Origin: Streptomyces griseomycini
GTDB taxonomy: Bacteria; Actinomycetota; Actinomycetes; Streptomycetales; Streptomycetaceae
Assembly (NCBI RefSeq): GCF_014203535.1
Contig: NZ_JACHJI010000005.1
Coordinates: 571,880-635,879, forward strand
Reading direction: 5' to 3'
DNA length: 64,000 nucleotides
Shown: positions 26,564-34,105 of the stretch, in pieces
Position numbering within the stretch: the first letter of the stretch is position 1
Layout of the letters: every line of letters starts with the position of its first letter
Notes under the pieces: model-generated
The model's input: the letters and a program-made list of their open reading frames with translations, nothing else
What the model was told of the DNA's origin: nothing
Databases searched by the model: none
Program-made: the position numbers and the translations under genes

Positions 26564-26712
26564 CACGGTGCCTGCCGCAGAGCACGTCCAGTCCGGCAAC
26601 TTCACTTTCGCAACAGGCCTAAGCGCTCGGAGAGAATCAACGTGTTGCTTTCGGTCCTGTGGCTCGTTGATGTGGTATAAGCGTCTCCGAGTCGATCCGT
26701 GACCAACTTGCT

Positions 26713-27900
26713 GTGAAGTTCGAGGTGCCGTTTCCGCACCTGGACGAGCGCCAGCGCCGTCCGCTGAGGGGAGCCGTGGCCCGGATCCTGGGCCACGGCG
26801 GGACCCGGGCCGTCGCGCGGGCGGCCCAGGTCAGCGAGACCACCGTCCGCAACGGCGTCGACGAGCTGGAAGCGGGGGCGGAGCCGCTGGGTCGGGTCCG
26901 CCGCCACGGCGGCGGCCGCAAGAGGGCCGCCGAGGTGGATCCGGGGCTGCGTCCTGCACTGTTGGCGCTGGTGGAGCCGGACATGCGCGGGGATCCGATG
27001 TCGCCGCTGCGCCGGACGGTGAAGTCGACATGCAACCTCGCCGCCGGGCCCACCCGGCAGGGCCACCGCGTCTGTGCGTGCGCCGTCGGCGACCTGCTGC
27101 GCGAGGAGGGCTTCAGCCCGCAGGCCGACGCCAGGACGCTCGAGGGCACGCAGCACCCGGACCGCGACACCCAGTTCCGCTGCATCAGCGAACGAGCCCG
27201 CGACCACGGGGACGCCGGGGAACCGGTGATCAGCGTGGACACCAAGAAGAAAGAGCTGGTCGGCCAGTACAGGAACGGCGGCCGTGAGTGGCTGCCGAAG
27301 GGGGAACCGGCCAAGGTCAAAACGCACGACCTCCTGGACCGGCAGGGGCCGGCAAGGCCGTCCCGTACGGGATCTACGACACCGCCGCGAACACCGGCCG
27401 GGTCAGCGCCGGCGCCGACCACGACACCGCCGCGTTCGGGGTCGTCTCGATCCGCCGCCGGTGGCAGGCGGTCGGTCGGCGCGACCACCTGCAGGCCAAC
27501 CACCCGCTGATCACCGCCGGCGTCGGCGGATCCAACGGCTGCCGCACCCGCGCCCGGAAGAGCGAACTCACCGTCCCGGCTGCCGAGACGGGCCTGGAGA
27601 TCACCGTCTGTCACCTGCCGCCCGGGACGTCGAAGTGGAACAAGGTGGAGCACCGGTTGCTCCTCCACATCTCCATGAACTGGCGCGGCAGGCCGCTGAC
27701 CAGCCATGAAGTGATGGTGCAGAGCATTGCCGCGACCGCCACCCGCACCGGACCGAAAGTGCGTGCCGAAGCTCGATACCGGCACCTACGACACCGAAGT
27801 GAAGGTCACCGACGCCGAGACCGACACGCTCCCCATGACCCGGCACCGCTTCCACGGCGACTGGAACTACACCCTCCACCCTCAATCTCGCGACACCACC
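26713..27900 (+). pseudogene. ISAzo13-family transposase, frameshifted
   Basis: Begins FPHLDERQRRPLRGAVARIL; then VISVDTKKKELVGQYRNGG (first DDE Asp), after a shift near 27340 AVPYGIYDTAANTGRVSAGA, VCHLPPGTSKWNKVEHRLLL and HISMNWRGRPLTSHEVMVQS, and after a second shift near 27770 RHRFHGDWNYTLHPQ. These are hallmark ISAzo13 segments. Two shifts make it non-functional. Confidence 0.88.
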
Positions 27901-27959
27901 AGCGCAGACAAGAGCCCGAGGTCAGTCGGCGGCCCGTCCCGGCAGCCCTGCACCGGGTG

Positions 27960-28364
27960 TCCACGCACCCCGGAGCTGACCGGCACGCCCGAACCGGCAC
28001 TGGACAAGCTCGTCGACCGACTGACAACGAGACTCGATGAGTTACGCGAGTGAGACGGCTCCAGCAGCGAGGAGGCGAACGCATCCGTGCTCGCGACGCA
28101 GGGGCCAAGGACAAGCTGGCCACCGCCGACAGAGTTCTGGCCACCGTGCCCTACCTGTGCAAACTCGGCACCCGAGACCTGCTGGCCCAGCTCTTCGGAG
28201 TCAGCGGCAGCACCCTCACCAGGGCCGTTCGCCAAGTCCAGCCCTTCCTGGCCGAGCACGGCTGCACCATCCCACCCTCTACGGCCAGGTTCCGTACACC
28301 CACCGACGTGGCTGCGTTCCTCGCCACAGCCAACGACGGAACGAAGAGCAAACCAGCGTGTTGA
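27960..28364 (+). pseudogene. IS5-type transposase, N-terminal fragment
   Basis: Starts as TPEPALDKLVDRLTTRLDEL in one frame, ending at 28053; it continues from an overlapping GTG at 28050 as RRLQQRGGERIRARDAGAKD, VLATVPYLCKLGTRDLLAQL and FGVSGSTLTRAVRQVQPFL, a helix-turn-helix typical of the N-terminus of IS5-like enzymes. The DDE domain is absent; the frame ends at 28364. Confidence 0.6.
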
Positions 28365-28639
28365 TTTTCTGCGAGTCCTCAGCCCGCTCGGCCCGAGCAG
28401 CCGCAACGTCCCCTGGCCGCCACCACACCGACAGCCCGCCGGGCCCTACGAGCCCTGACCTTGCGACCACCTGGTCCGAGATTCAGTGCGGTTAAGCCCG
28501 CTCTGCTGGCGAGGAGGCAGTGCTCCCACCATGCGTTATTCGGTTCCTCCGTACGCGCGTTGATCAGAGCTCCGGGGCACCGGGGCACCATCTTGGCCAG
28601 GGCCGGGGGCCCTGGGACGTAGCGGCCTTTGGACCTACG

Positions 28640-29071
28640 ATGAGGGGCATGTCGCCCGATGCCCTCCCGTCCTCCGTCTGGCCGGTCCTGCACTACGACG
28701 ACACGCAGGCGGCGTTGCGCTTCCTGGTCGGCGTGCTGGGCTTCGAGCAGGCGGTCGCTGCGCCGGACGAACACGGCGGGATCGGACACGCCGAGCTGCG
28801 CTGGCCCGGCGGCGGTGCGCTCGTGTTCGGCTCGACCCGCCACACCGACAGCGTGCACGGGCGGATGCGGGCGGGCACCAGCGCGGTCTACGTGGTGAGC
28901 GACGACGTGGACGCGGTACACCAGCGGGTGGTCGACGCCGGCGGCGTGGTTCTCGAAGCGCCGCATGAGACCCGCTTCGGTTCGGGCGCGGCAGCGTACG
29001 TGTGCACGGTGCAGGACCCGGAGGGCAATCTGTGGACCTTCGGCACCTACCGTGGTCCTTCACCGCGATAG
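28640..29071 (+). CDS. VOC family protein
   Basis: A 143-residue single VOC domain: WPVLHYDDTQAALRFLVGVL, GIGHAELRWPGGGALVFGST, AVYVVSDDVDAVHQRVVDAG and YVCTVQDPEGNLWTFGTY. It is a glyoxalase/dioxygenase-fold protein, often a dimer binding a small ligand or metal. ATG 28640 or 28649 are both possible; the second has GAGGGG at 2-7 nt. A strong terminator follows and is shared with the convergent SulP gene. Confidence 0.82.
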   Translation: MRGMSPDALPSSVWPVLHYDDTQAALRFLVGVLGFEQAVAAPDEHGGIGHAELRWPGGGALVFGSTRHTDSVHGRMRAGTSAVYVVSDDVDAVHQRVVDAGGVVLEAPHETRFGSGAAAYVCTVQDPEGNLWTFGTYRGPSPR

Positions 29072-29089
29072 AGCGCCGGGACGAGACGG

Positions 29090-29120
29090 GAGGACCCCGG
29101 CCTGTCGGGCCGGGGTCCTC
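29090..29120. terminator. bidirectional terminator
   Basis: GAGGACCCCGGCC (29090-29102) and GGCCGGGGTCCTC (29108-29120) form a perfect 13-bp stem with a TGTCG loop between the stop codons of the convergent VOC and SulP genes. Confidence 0.85.
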
Positions 29121-29144
29121 TGCTGTGGTGGGTGCGGTGCGGGG

Positions 29145-30650
29145 TCAGTGGCTGCCGGCGAGTTCACCGGTGAGCCTGCCGTGGAGGTCGGCGCTGGGGT
29201 CGTTCAGGCCGGTGATCTCCACCGTCTTGCCGCGCTGGGCGTACTTGGTCTCGATCGCGTCCAGGGCGGCGACGGAAGAGGCGTCCCAGACGTGCGCCGC
29301 GGAGAGGTCGATGACGACCCTGCCTGGATCACTCGCGTAGTTGAACTGGCTGACGAGGTCGTTGGAGGAGGCGAAGAAGAGCTCTCCGGTGACCCGGTAG
29401 ACGACCGTCTTGCCGTCGGGATCGACCACCGCGGTGACCTCGGCCAGGTGGGCGACCCGTTTGGCGAAGATCACCATCGCGGTGATCGAGCCGACGACGA
29501 CACCGATGGCGAGATTGTGGGTGGCGACCACACAGGCGACGGTGATCACCATGACGGTGATCTCGCCCGCGGGCATGCGCTTGAGGGTCTTGGGTGCGAT
29601 GGAGTGCCAGTCGAAGGTCGCGAAGGACACCATGATCATGACGGCGACCAGGGCGGCCATGGGGATGTCGGAGACGACCGGGCCGAAGACGATGCACAGC
29701 ACCATGAGGAAGCTGCCGGCGAGGAAGGTCGAGACACGGGTGCGGGCGCCGGACACCTTCACGTTGATCATGGTCTGGCCGATCATGGCGCAGCCGCCCA
29801 TGCCGCCGAAGAAGCCGGTGACGATGTTGGCGATGCCCTGGCCGATGGACTCGCGGGTCTTGGAGGAGTGGGTGTCGGTGATGTCGTCGACCAGCTTGGC
29901 GGTCATCAGGGACTCCATCAGGCCGACCAGGGCCATCGCGAAGGCGTACGGGGCGATCGTCGTCAGGGTGTCCGGGGTGAACGGCACGTCCGGCAGGCCG
30001 GGGACCGGCAGGGAGGAGGGCAGTTCGCCCTTGTCGCCGACGGTCGGCACGGCGATCCCGGCGGCGACCGTGATGACGGTGAGGATGACGATCGAGACGA
30101 GCGGGGCCGGGATCACCTTGGTGACCTTCGGGAAGAACACCATGAGCGCCAGACCGCCGATGATCAGCGGGTAGACCGGCCAGGGCACGTCGTGCATCTC
30201 GGGTACCTGGGCCATGAAGATCAGGATCGCCAGGGCGTTGACGAAGCCGACCATCACCGAGCGCGGGATGAACCGCATCAGCTTCGCCACCCCGACCGCG
30301 CCGAGCACGACCTGGATGACACCGGCGAGGATCACCGCGGCGACGAGGTACCCGAAGCCGTGCTCGCGGTTGAGCGGGGCGATGACGAGGGCCACGGCGC
30401 CGGTGGCGGCGGAGATCATCGCCCGGCGGCCGCCGACGATCGAGATGACCACGGCCATGGTGAACGAGGCGAACAGTCCGATCGCCGGGTCGACACCGGC
30501 GATGATCGAAAACGAGATCGCCTCGGGGATCAGCGCGAGGGCGACGACCAGGCCGGCGAGGACCTCGGTGCGCCAGACCTTCGGATTGTTCAGCCAGTCC
30601 GGCTTGAGGCCGCGCAGCCGCGCAGCGGGAGTCACAGCAGTAGAGGACAA
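29145..30650 (-). CDS. SulP-family inorganic anion transporter
   Basis: About 500 residues. The N-terminus LKPDWLNNPKVWRTEVLAGL leads into 10 or more membrane helices with the SulP signature (ALIPEAISFSIIAGVDPAIG, GGRRAMISAATGAVALVIAP). A cytoplasmic STAS domain occupies the last 100 residues (VVIDLSAAHVWDASSVAALD). It imports sulfate, bicarbonate or a similar anion. The frame is open to 30734; I prefer the TTG at 30650 (SSTAVTPAARLRGLKP), with GTG 30635 as alternative. It is divergent from a MerR regulator with a 24-bp dyad between, so it is probably controlled by it. Confidence 0.88.
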   Translation of the reverse strand: MSSTAVTPAARLRGLKPDWLNNPKVWRTEVLAGLVVALALIPEAISFSIIAGVDPAIGLFASFTMAVVISIVGGRRAMISAATGAVALVIAPLNREHGFGYLVAAVILAGVIQVVLGAVGVAKLMRFIPRSVMVGFVNALAILIFMAQVPEMHDVPWPVYPLIIGGLALMVFFPKVTKVIPAPLVSIVILTVITVAAGIAVPTVGDKGELPSSLPVPGLPDVPFTPDTLTTIAPYAFAMALVGLMESLMTAKLVDDITDTHSSKTRESIGQGIANIVTGFFGGMGGCAMIGQTMINVKVSGARTRVSTFLAGSFLMVLCIVFGPVVSDIPMAALVAVMIMVSFATFDWHSIAPKTLKRMPAGEITVMVITVACVVATHNLAIGVVVGSITAMVIFAKRVAHLAEVTAVVDPDGKTVVYRVTGELFFASSNDLVSQFNYASDPGRVVIDLSAAHVWDASSVAALDAIETKYAQRGKTVEITGLNDPSADLHGRLTGELAGSH

Positions 30651-30965
30651 GGAGATGCGTACCTGTCGTGCTCGGGCACACCCCTGCGGCAGACCGAGGC
30701 GTGCGGGAAGGACGCGCGGGGGCCGGGCCGGCACCCCGCGGACGGCCCGCAGAGCGGGCCGGAAGTCGAGGAGGTGGACGCGAGGCGGGGTGGCGCGTAC
30801 GGGCGGCTCACATCCGGGGGCGAAGGGTCACGGCGGGCAGGCGGCGGCGATCGGCGTCATGGGCTCGCGCACGCTCTCTCCTGCAAAAATCGGATCCTCG
30901 CCGGGGGCGCCGTCGGCCCCGGAACGGCAGCAGCGGGGCTGCCGAGCCGCCCTCACCGCCAATAA

Positions 30966-30989
30966 CTCTACCCTAACGTTAGAGTAGAG
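30966..30989. promoter_or_regulatory. MerR-type operator
   Basis: A 24-bp near-perfect dyad centred between 30977 and 30978 (22 of 24 positions symmetric), with CTAACGTTAG at its core and CTCTAC/GTAGAG at its ends. It lies in the gap between the SulP and MerR genes, 59 bp before the MerR GTG. Confidence 0.7.
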
Positions 30990-31047
30990 GTCGGCGGGGC
31001 CGCACGGGACGCGGCCAGCCACGAGGAGAAGGGCCAGGGACACGGGC

Positions 31048-31464
31048 GTGGACGGGCACATGCAGATCGGCGAGGTCGCCGCGCGGACGGAGCTGTCCCT
31101 GCGCACCATCCGGCACTACGAGGAGACCGGCCTGGTCATCCCCTCCGCCCGCTCCCAGGGCGGATTCCGCCTCTACACGGAGTCCGATGTGCAGCGGCTC
31201 ATGGTCATCCGCCGTATGAAGCCCCTGGGCTTCACCCTGGAGCAGATGCGCGACCTGCTGGATGCCACCGACCGCCTCGACCATGCCGAGACGGCCGACG
31301 GTGCCGAGCGCGAGGCACTCCTGGAGCGGGTGAGGACCTACGAACAGGACGCCGGCCGCAAGATCGAGGAGCTGCGTATCCAGCTGGCCCGCGCCGAAGA
31401 CTTCGCCGCCACTCTCCGCACCCGCCTGGACGCCGCACACTCCCAGCAGAGTGCCTCGGTCTGA
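31048..31464 (+). CDS. MerR-family transcriptional regulator
   Basis: A 138-residue regulator with the MerR helix-turn-helix and wing (MQIGEVAARTELSLRTIRHY, EETGLVIPSARSQGGFRLY, then MKPLGFTLEQMRDLLDA). A coiled-coil dimerisation helix follows, and the C-terminus is short without cysteine clusters, so it is not an obvious metal sensor. It is divergent from the SulP transporter across a strong dyad and probably regulates both. GTG 31048 or ATG 31060 could be the start; GGGCCAGGGA precedes the former. Confidence 0.88.
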   Translation: MDGHMQIGEVAARTELSLRTIRHYEETGLVIPSARSQGGFRLYTESDVQRLMVIRRMKPLGFTLEQMRDLLDATDRLDHAETADGAEREALLERVRTYEQDAGRKIEELRIQLARAEDFAATLRTRLDAAHSQQSASV

Positions 31465-31499
31465 CCTTCGGCCATCAGCCGGCGCCACGCGTCATAGAG

Positions 31500-31538
31500 C
31501 GGGCTGCCGCCTCAGCGGCTTCATGAGGCGGCAGCCCG
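31500..31538. terminator. bidirectional terminator
   Basis: CGGGCTGCCGCCTCA (31500-31514) and TGAGGCGGCAGCCCG (31524-31538) form a perfect 15-bp stem with a 9-nt loop. It separates the convergent MerR and VOC genes and overlaps the last codons of the VOC gene. Confidence 0.8.
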
Positions 31539-32225
31539 GATGTGGAACGTCAGTCCGTCCGGGCTGGTAAGACGCTGTCCGCCGACGTGATCGGGCCCGT
31601 GCGCCATCTCGTGCCCCAGCCCGTGTACGCGGGCGGCCACGGCGTCCGGGTCGTCAACGGCGACCACGAGTTCCCAGCGAGGTTCAGGCTCCTCTGCGCC
31701 GTGCGTCGGGACGAAGTCGGCGAAGCTGGGGACCGTGCCGAGCACGTCCCGGTAGAAGCGGCGGGCCTGCGCGGGGCGGGGGCAGGCAAGGACCATGCGC
31801 TGTGGTGCGCGCGCCGACGGAGACCATCGGTTGGCAGGGCGTGTCTGCCACAGCGAGAAGGCCGCGCCCACGGGATCGATCAGTGTGGCGATGCGGCCCT
31901 GGTCTCCGGCGTCGAACGGCGCGAGCACGAGTTGGGCACCCGCCGCGGTGGCGGCTTCGGTGCGGGCCTCGATGTCATCGACGGCGAGGTAGTAGGCGAT
32001 GTGCGCAGGAGTGCCCGGCGGATAGAGCGGAGAGCTCAGGTCGCTCACGCCGCCGATCTGATGTCCGTCGGCGAAGATCTTGATCGCGCGGCGCCAGTCG
32101 CTTTCGTCCACGGCGAACCGCCACCCCAGCACAGCGGAGAAGAAGGCCGCCGTGCCCGGCACGTCGTGCGTCTTGACGTCCATCCAGCAGAACTCGTTCA
32201 GCGCACCGAGGTGAGATGACGTCAA
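31521..32225 (-). CDS. two-domain VOC family protein
   Basis: A 234-residue protein. VOC domain 1 (about 8-120) has LNEFCWMDVKTHDVPGTAAF, HIAYYLAVDDIEARTEAATA and GRIATLIDPVGAAFSLWQ. Domain 2 (about 130-230) has MVLACPRPAQARRFYRDVLG and RLTSPDGLTFHI. The domain pattern is that of CarF/hydroxylase-like double glyoxalase proteins often annotated as VOC. I use the TTG at 32225 (GGGGGCAGG upstream, product MTSSHLGALNEF), which matches where homologues usually begin; an ATG at 32288 would add 21 non-conserved residues. In the ancestral arrangement it lay directly downstream of the ASCH gene. Confidence 0.82.
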   Translation of the reverse strand: MTSSHLGALNEFCWMDVKTHDVPGTAAFFSAVLGWRFAVDESDWRRAIKIFADGHQIGGVSDLSSPLYPPGTPAHIAYYLAVDDIEARTEAATAAGAQLVLAPFDAGDQGRIATLIDPVGAAFSLWQTRPANRWSPSARAPQRMVLACPRPAQARRFYRDVLGTVPSFADFVPTHGAEEPEPRWELVVAVDDPDAVAARVHGLGHEMAHGPDHVGGQRLTSPDGLTFHIRAAAS

Positions 32226-32381
32226 CTGCCTGCCCCCTTGCTGTGTCGACCAGCTGTTGTCGTAGCTGACTTGCTGTCTCCTCAGCAACCCGTTTCGGGC
32301 TGGTAGCCGTGGAGGAACGCCCGCACCCCGGAGGTGATGAGCGCGGTACGGGCCGGGGTGGCTTCCTGCCCCGCGTGCGGG

Positions 32382-32565
32382 TCACGCCCGGAAACCGGGC
32401 AGCTGCTGGAACACCCGCGCCACCAGATCCGGCGACGGCCGCCGGGAACTGCCGCTGCCCGCGTGCGGGAACGGGCAGCGGCAGTTCCCGGACGTCGGCA
32501 AGGACCTGATGCCAGGCGCCGGGGTGCGCCCACTGCGAGCAGAGCGGCGACTCCGGGGAATTGCA
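32382..32565 (-). pseudogene. ASCH-domain protein, 3' fragment
   Basis: Reads CNSPESPLCSQWAHPGAWHQ, VLADVRELPLPVPARGQ and, after a one-base shift, RPSPDLVARVFQQLPGFRA then stop at 32382. This is the C-terminal third of the ASCH protein whose N-terminal part is at 40587-40928. The CN codons (TGC AAT) coincide with CN (TGC AAC) at the end of the other fragment, and joining them restores one continuous ASCH protein. The gap between them is the 8.07-kb element. Confidence 0.82.
32442..32491. repeat. 20-bp perfect inverted repeat
   Basis: CCGGGAACTGCCGCTGCCCG at 32442-32461 and its exact complement at 32472-32491 around a 10-nt loop. It lies inside the ASCH 3' fragment, where on the minus strand it encodes RELPLPVPARGQRQFP. 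The unusual GQRQF where homologues have a GxLG(L)W-type end, and the frameshift just after, suggest the palindrome arose by a templated mutation. Confidence 0.75.
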
Positions 32566-32580
32566 TCTGATGCGTGATTC
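32564..32580 (+). repeat. left-end direct repeat, copy 1
   Basis: CATCTGATGCGTGATTC at the left terminus of the element. Copy 2 is at 32673-32689 with one mismatch. Candidate recombinase or HTH binding site. Confidence 0.6.
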
Positions 32581-32672
32581 TGGGTTGTCCGAGCTGGGGA
32601 TCTGTGGCATCAACGTGCCTCCTGATGGTGAGCGAGGCGGGCTTCCGGCCTGCGCTCTCGCTGTAGATCAGT

Positions 32673-32689
32673 CATCTGATGCATGATTC
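32673..32689 (+). repeat. left-end direct repeat, copy 2
   Basis: CATCTGATGCATGATTC, 25 bp before the GTG of the recombinase gene, one mismatch from copy 1. Its position in the promoter or leader would allow autoregulation by the recombinase's own helix-turn-helix domain. Confidence 0.6.
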
Positions 32690-32713
32690 GCGCACCCTGA
32701 GGAAGAGGGCTGC

Positions 32714-34102
32714 GTGACGACGACGGACTTGAGCGAGGGCTCTGCCCGTCTGGTGTTGCTGAACGGCGTGACGCTGCTGCACCCCGAAGACGCCGTTTTC
32801 GACGCAATGTTGGAGGGCTGGACGCGGCAGCAGCGAGGAGGTCGGCGTCTGCAGGCGAAGACGATCAGCGACCGTCTACGCGTGGTGCGTCAGTTCAACG
32901 ACTTCGCCGGGGCGTACCCGTGGAGCTGGTCGGCTGCCGCGATGGATGAGTGGACGACGTACCTGATCGCGGAACTTCACCGTGCGGAGTCGACGATTCG
33001 TGGCTACCAGACTGCCATTCGCCAGTTCTGCGACTACATCACCTCGCCGCATTACCAGTGGCCGCAGGAGTGCGAACGACGCTTCGGCACGCACCCGGTG
33101 CAGATCTGCCACGAGTGGAACACCGCCGCACACCTCGTCGACTACGAGGGGAGGGCGGGCCGGCGGCCGATGACTCGCGAGGAGATTCAGCTCTTCCTCG
33201 ACTACGCCGACGATCAGGTCGACCGCGCTATCAGGCTCGGCCGCAAAGGGGCGCTGGCCGCGTACCGGGATGCCACCGCGTTCAAGGTTATCTACGGCTG
33301 AGGGCTGCGGTGCACGGAGGCGTCGAAGCTGGATCTCAACGACTGGTACCGCAATCCCAAGGCGCCAGAGCTGGGCCGGTTCGAATCGCTGCACGTCCGG
33401 TACGGCAAACGGTCCAAGGGCTCTGCGCCCCGTCGGCGGATCGTCCTGAGCGTGATGCCCTGGGCTGTGGAAGCGGTCGACGACTACGTCACCAACATCC
33501 GCCCTCGCTACCGTGCCGCGGCCGGGGCGGCCCTGTGGCCTACCGAGCGCGGCGGCCGGCTCCAGAGCCGCGAGATCGAGGACCGCTTCGCGGAGTACCG
33601 CGATGCCCTGGGGCTGGACTCGGATCTCGTGCCGCACTGTCTGCGGCACAGCCACGTCACCCATCAGATCGAGGACGGCGCCGACCCGGCTTTTGTCCAA
33701 CGGCAGGTCGGTCACCGCCACGCCTCGACGACCGCGCTCTACACCGGGGTGAGCGGTGACTTCATGAACACGATGATGCGCAAGGTCTTGGACAAGGCCC
33801 TGTACCAGATGTTCTCCACCACCGATCTGAGGCCCCTGCTGGCTGAACGCGGCATTGACCTGTCGGCCAGCCAGGTCTACCGGCTGGTGGTCGAGCGTCC
33901 GGAACGGCTGAGCCTGACCACGCTGATGGCGCTGCTCGACATCCTTCAGCGCCGTATGGAGGACTTGATCGAACCGACGGCCGCCCGGGCGGCGAGCAGG
34001 AGGACGGCAGCGGCAGGAGGCGAAGGCACGGCTGCCGGTCCGGCAGCCGGAGTCGGCGAGTATCGGCCCAAGCGCGCCCGTATTACGCCCGCGGGGGAGT
34101 AG
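32714..34102 (+). pseudogene. tyrosine recombinase fused to a Cro/CI-type HTH, with in-frame TGA
   Basis: A 462-codon frame from GTG 32714 (GAGGAAGAGGG upstream), broken only by TGA at 33299-33301 between ATAFKVIYG and GLRCTEASKLDLNDW. Before it lies the SAM-like core-binding domain (TISDRLRVVRQFNDFAGAYP, STIRGYQTAIRQFCDYI). After it comes the catalytic domain: Arg in GLRCTE, Lys in YGKRSKG, HCLRHSHVTH, and QVGHRHASTTALYTGV with the nucleophilic Tyr. A C-terminal helix-turn-helix follows (LLAERGIDLSASQVYRLVVE, LSLTTLMALLDILQR). The stop replaces a residue that is normally Trp (TGG to TGA), so this is a single nonsense mutation, possible readthrough, or a sequencing error. The partner gene starts 3 bp downstream. 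Confidence 0.85.
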
Positions 34103-34105
34103 TTC

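Noticed and set aside
28965..30965. A 666-codon plus-strand frame rich in Asp, Gly and His
   Set aside because: Antisense mirror of the SulP transporter; repetitive acidic composition arises from GC-rich codons on the opposite strand.
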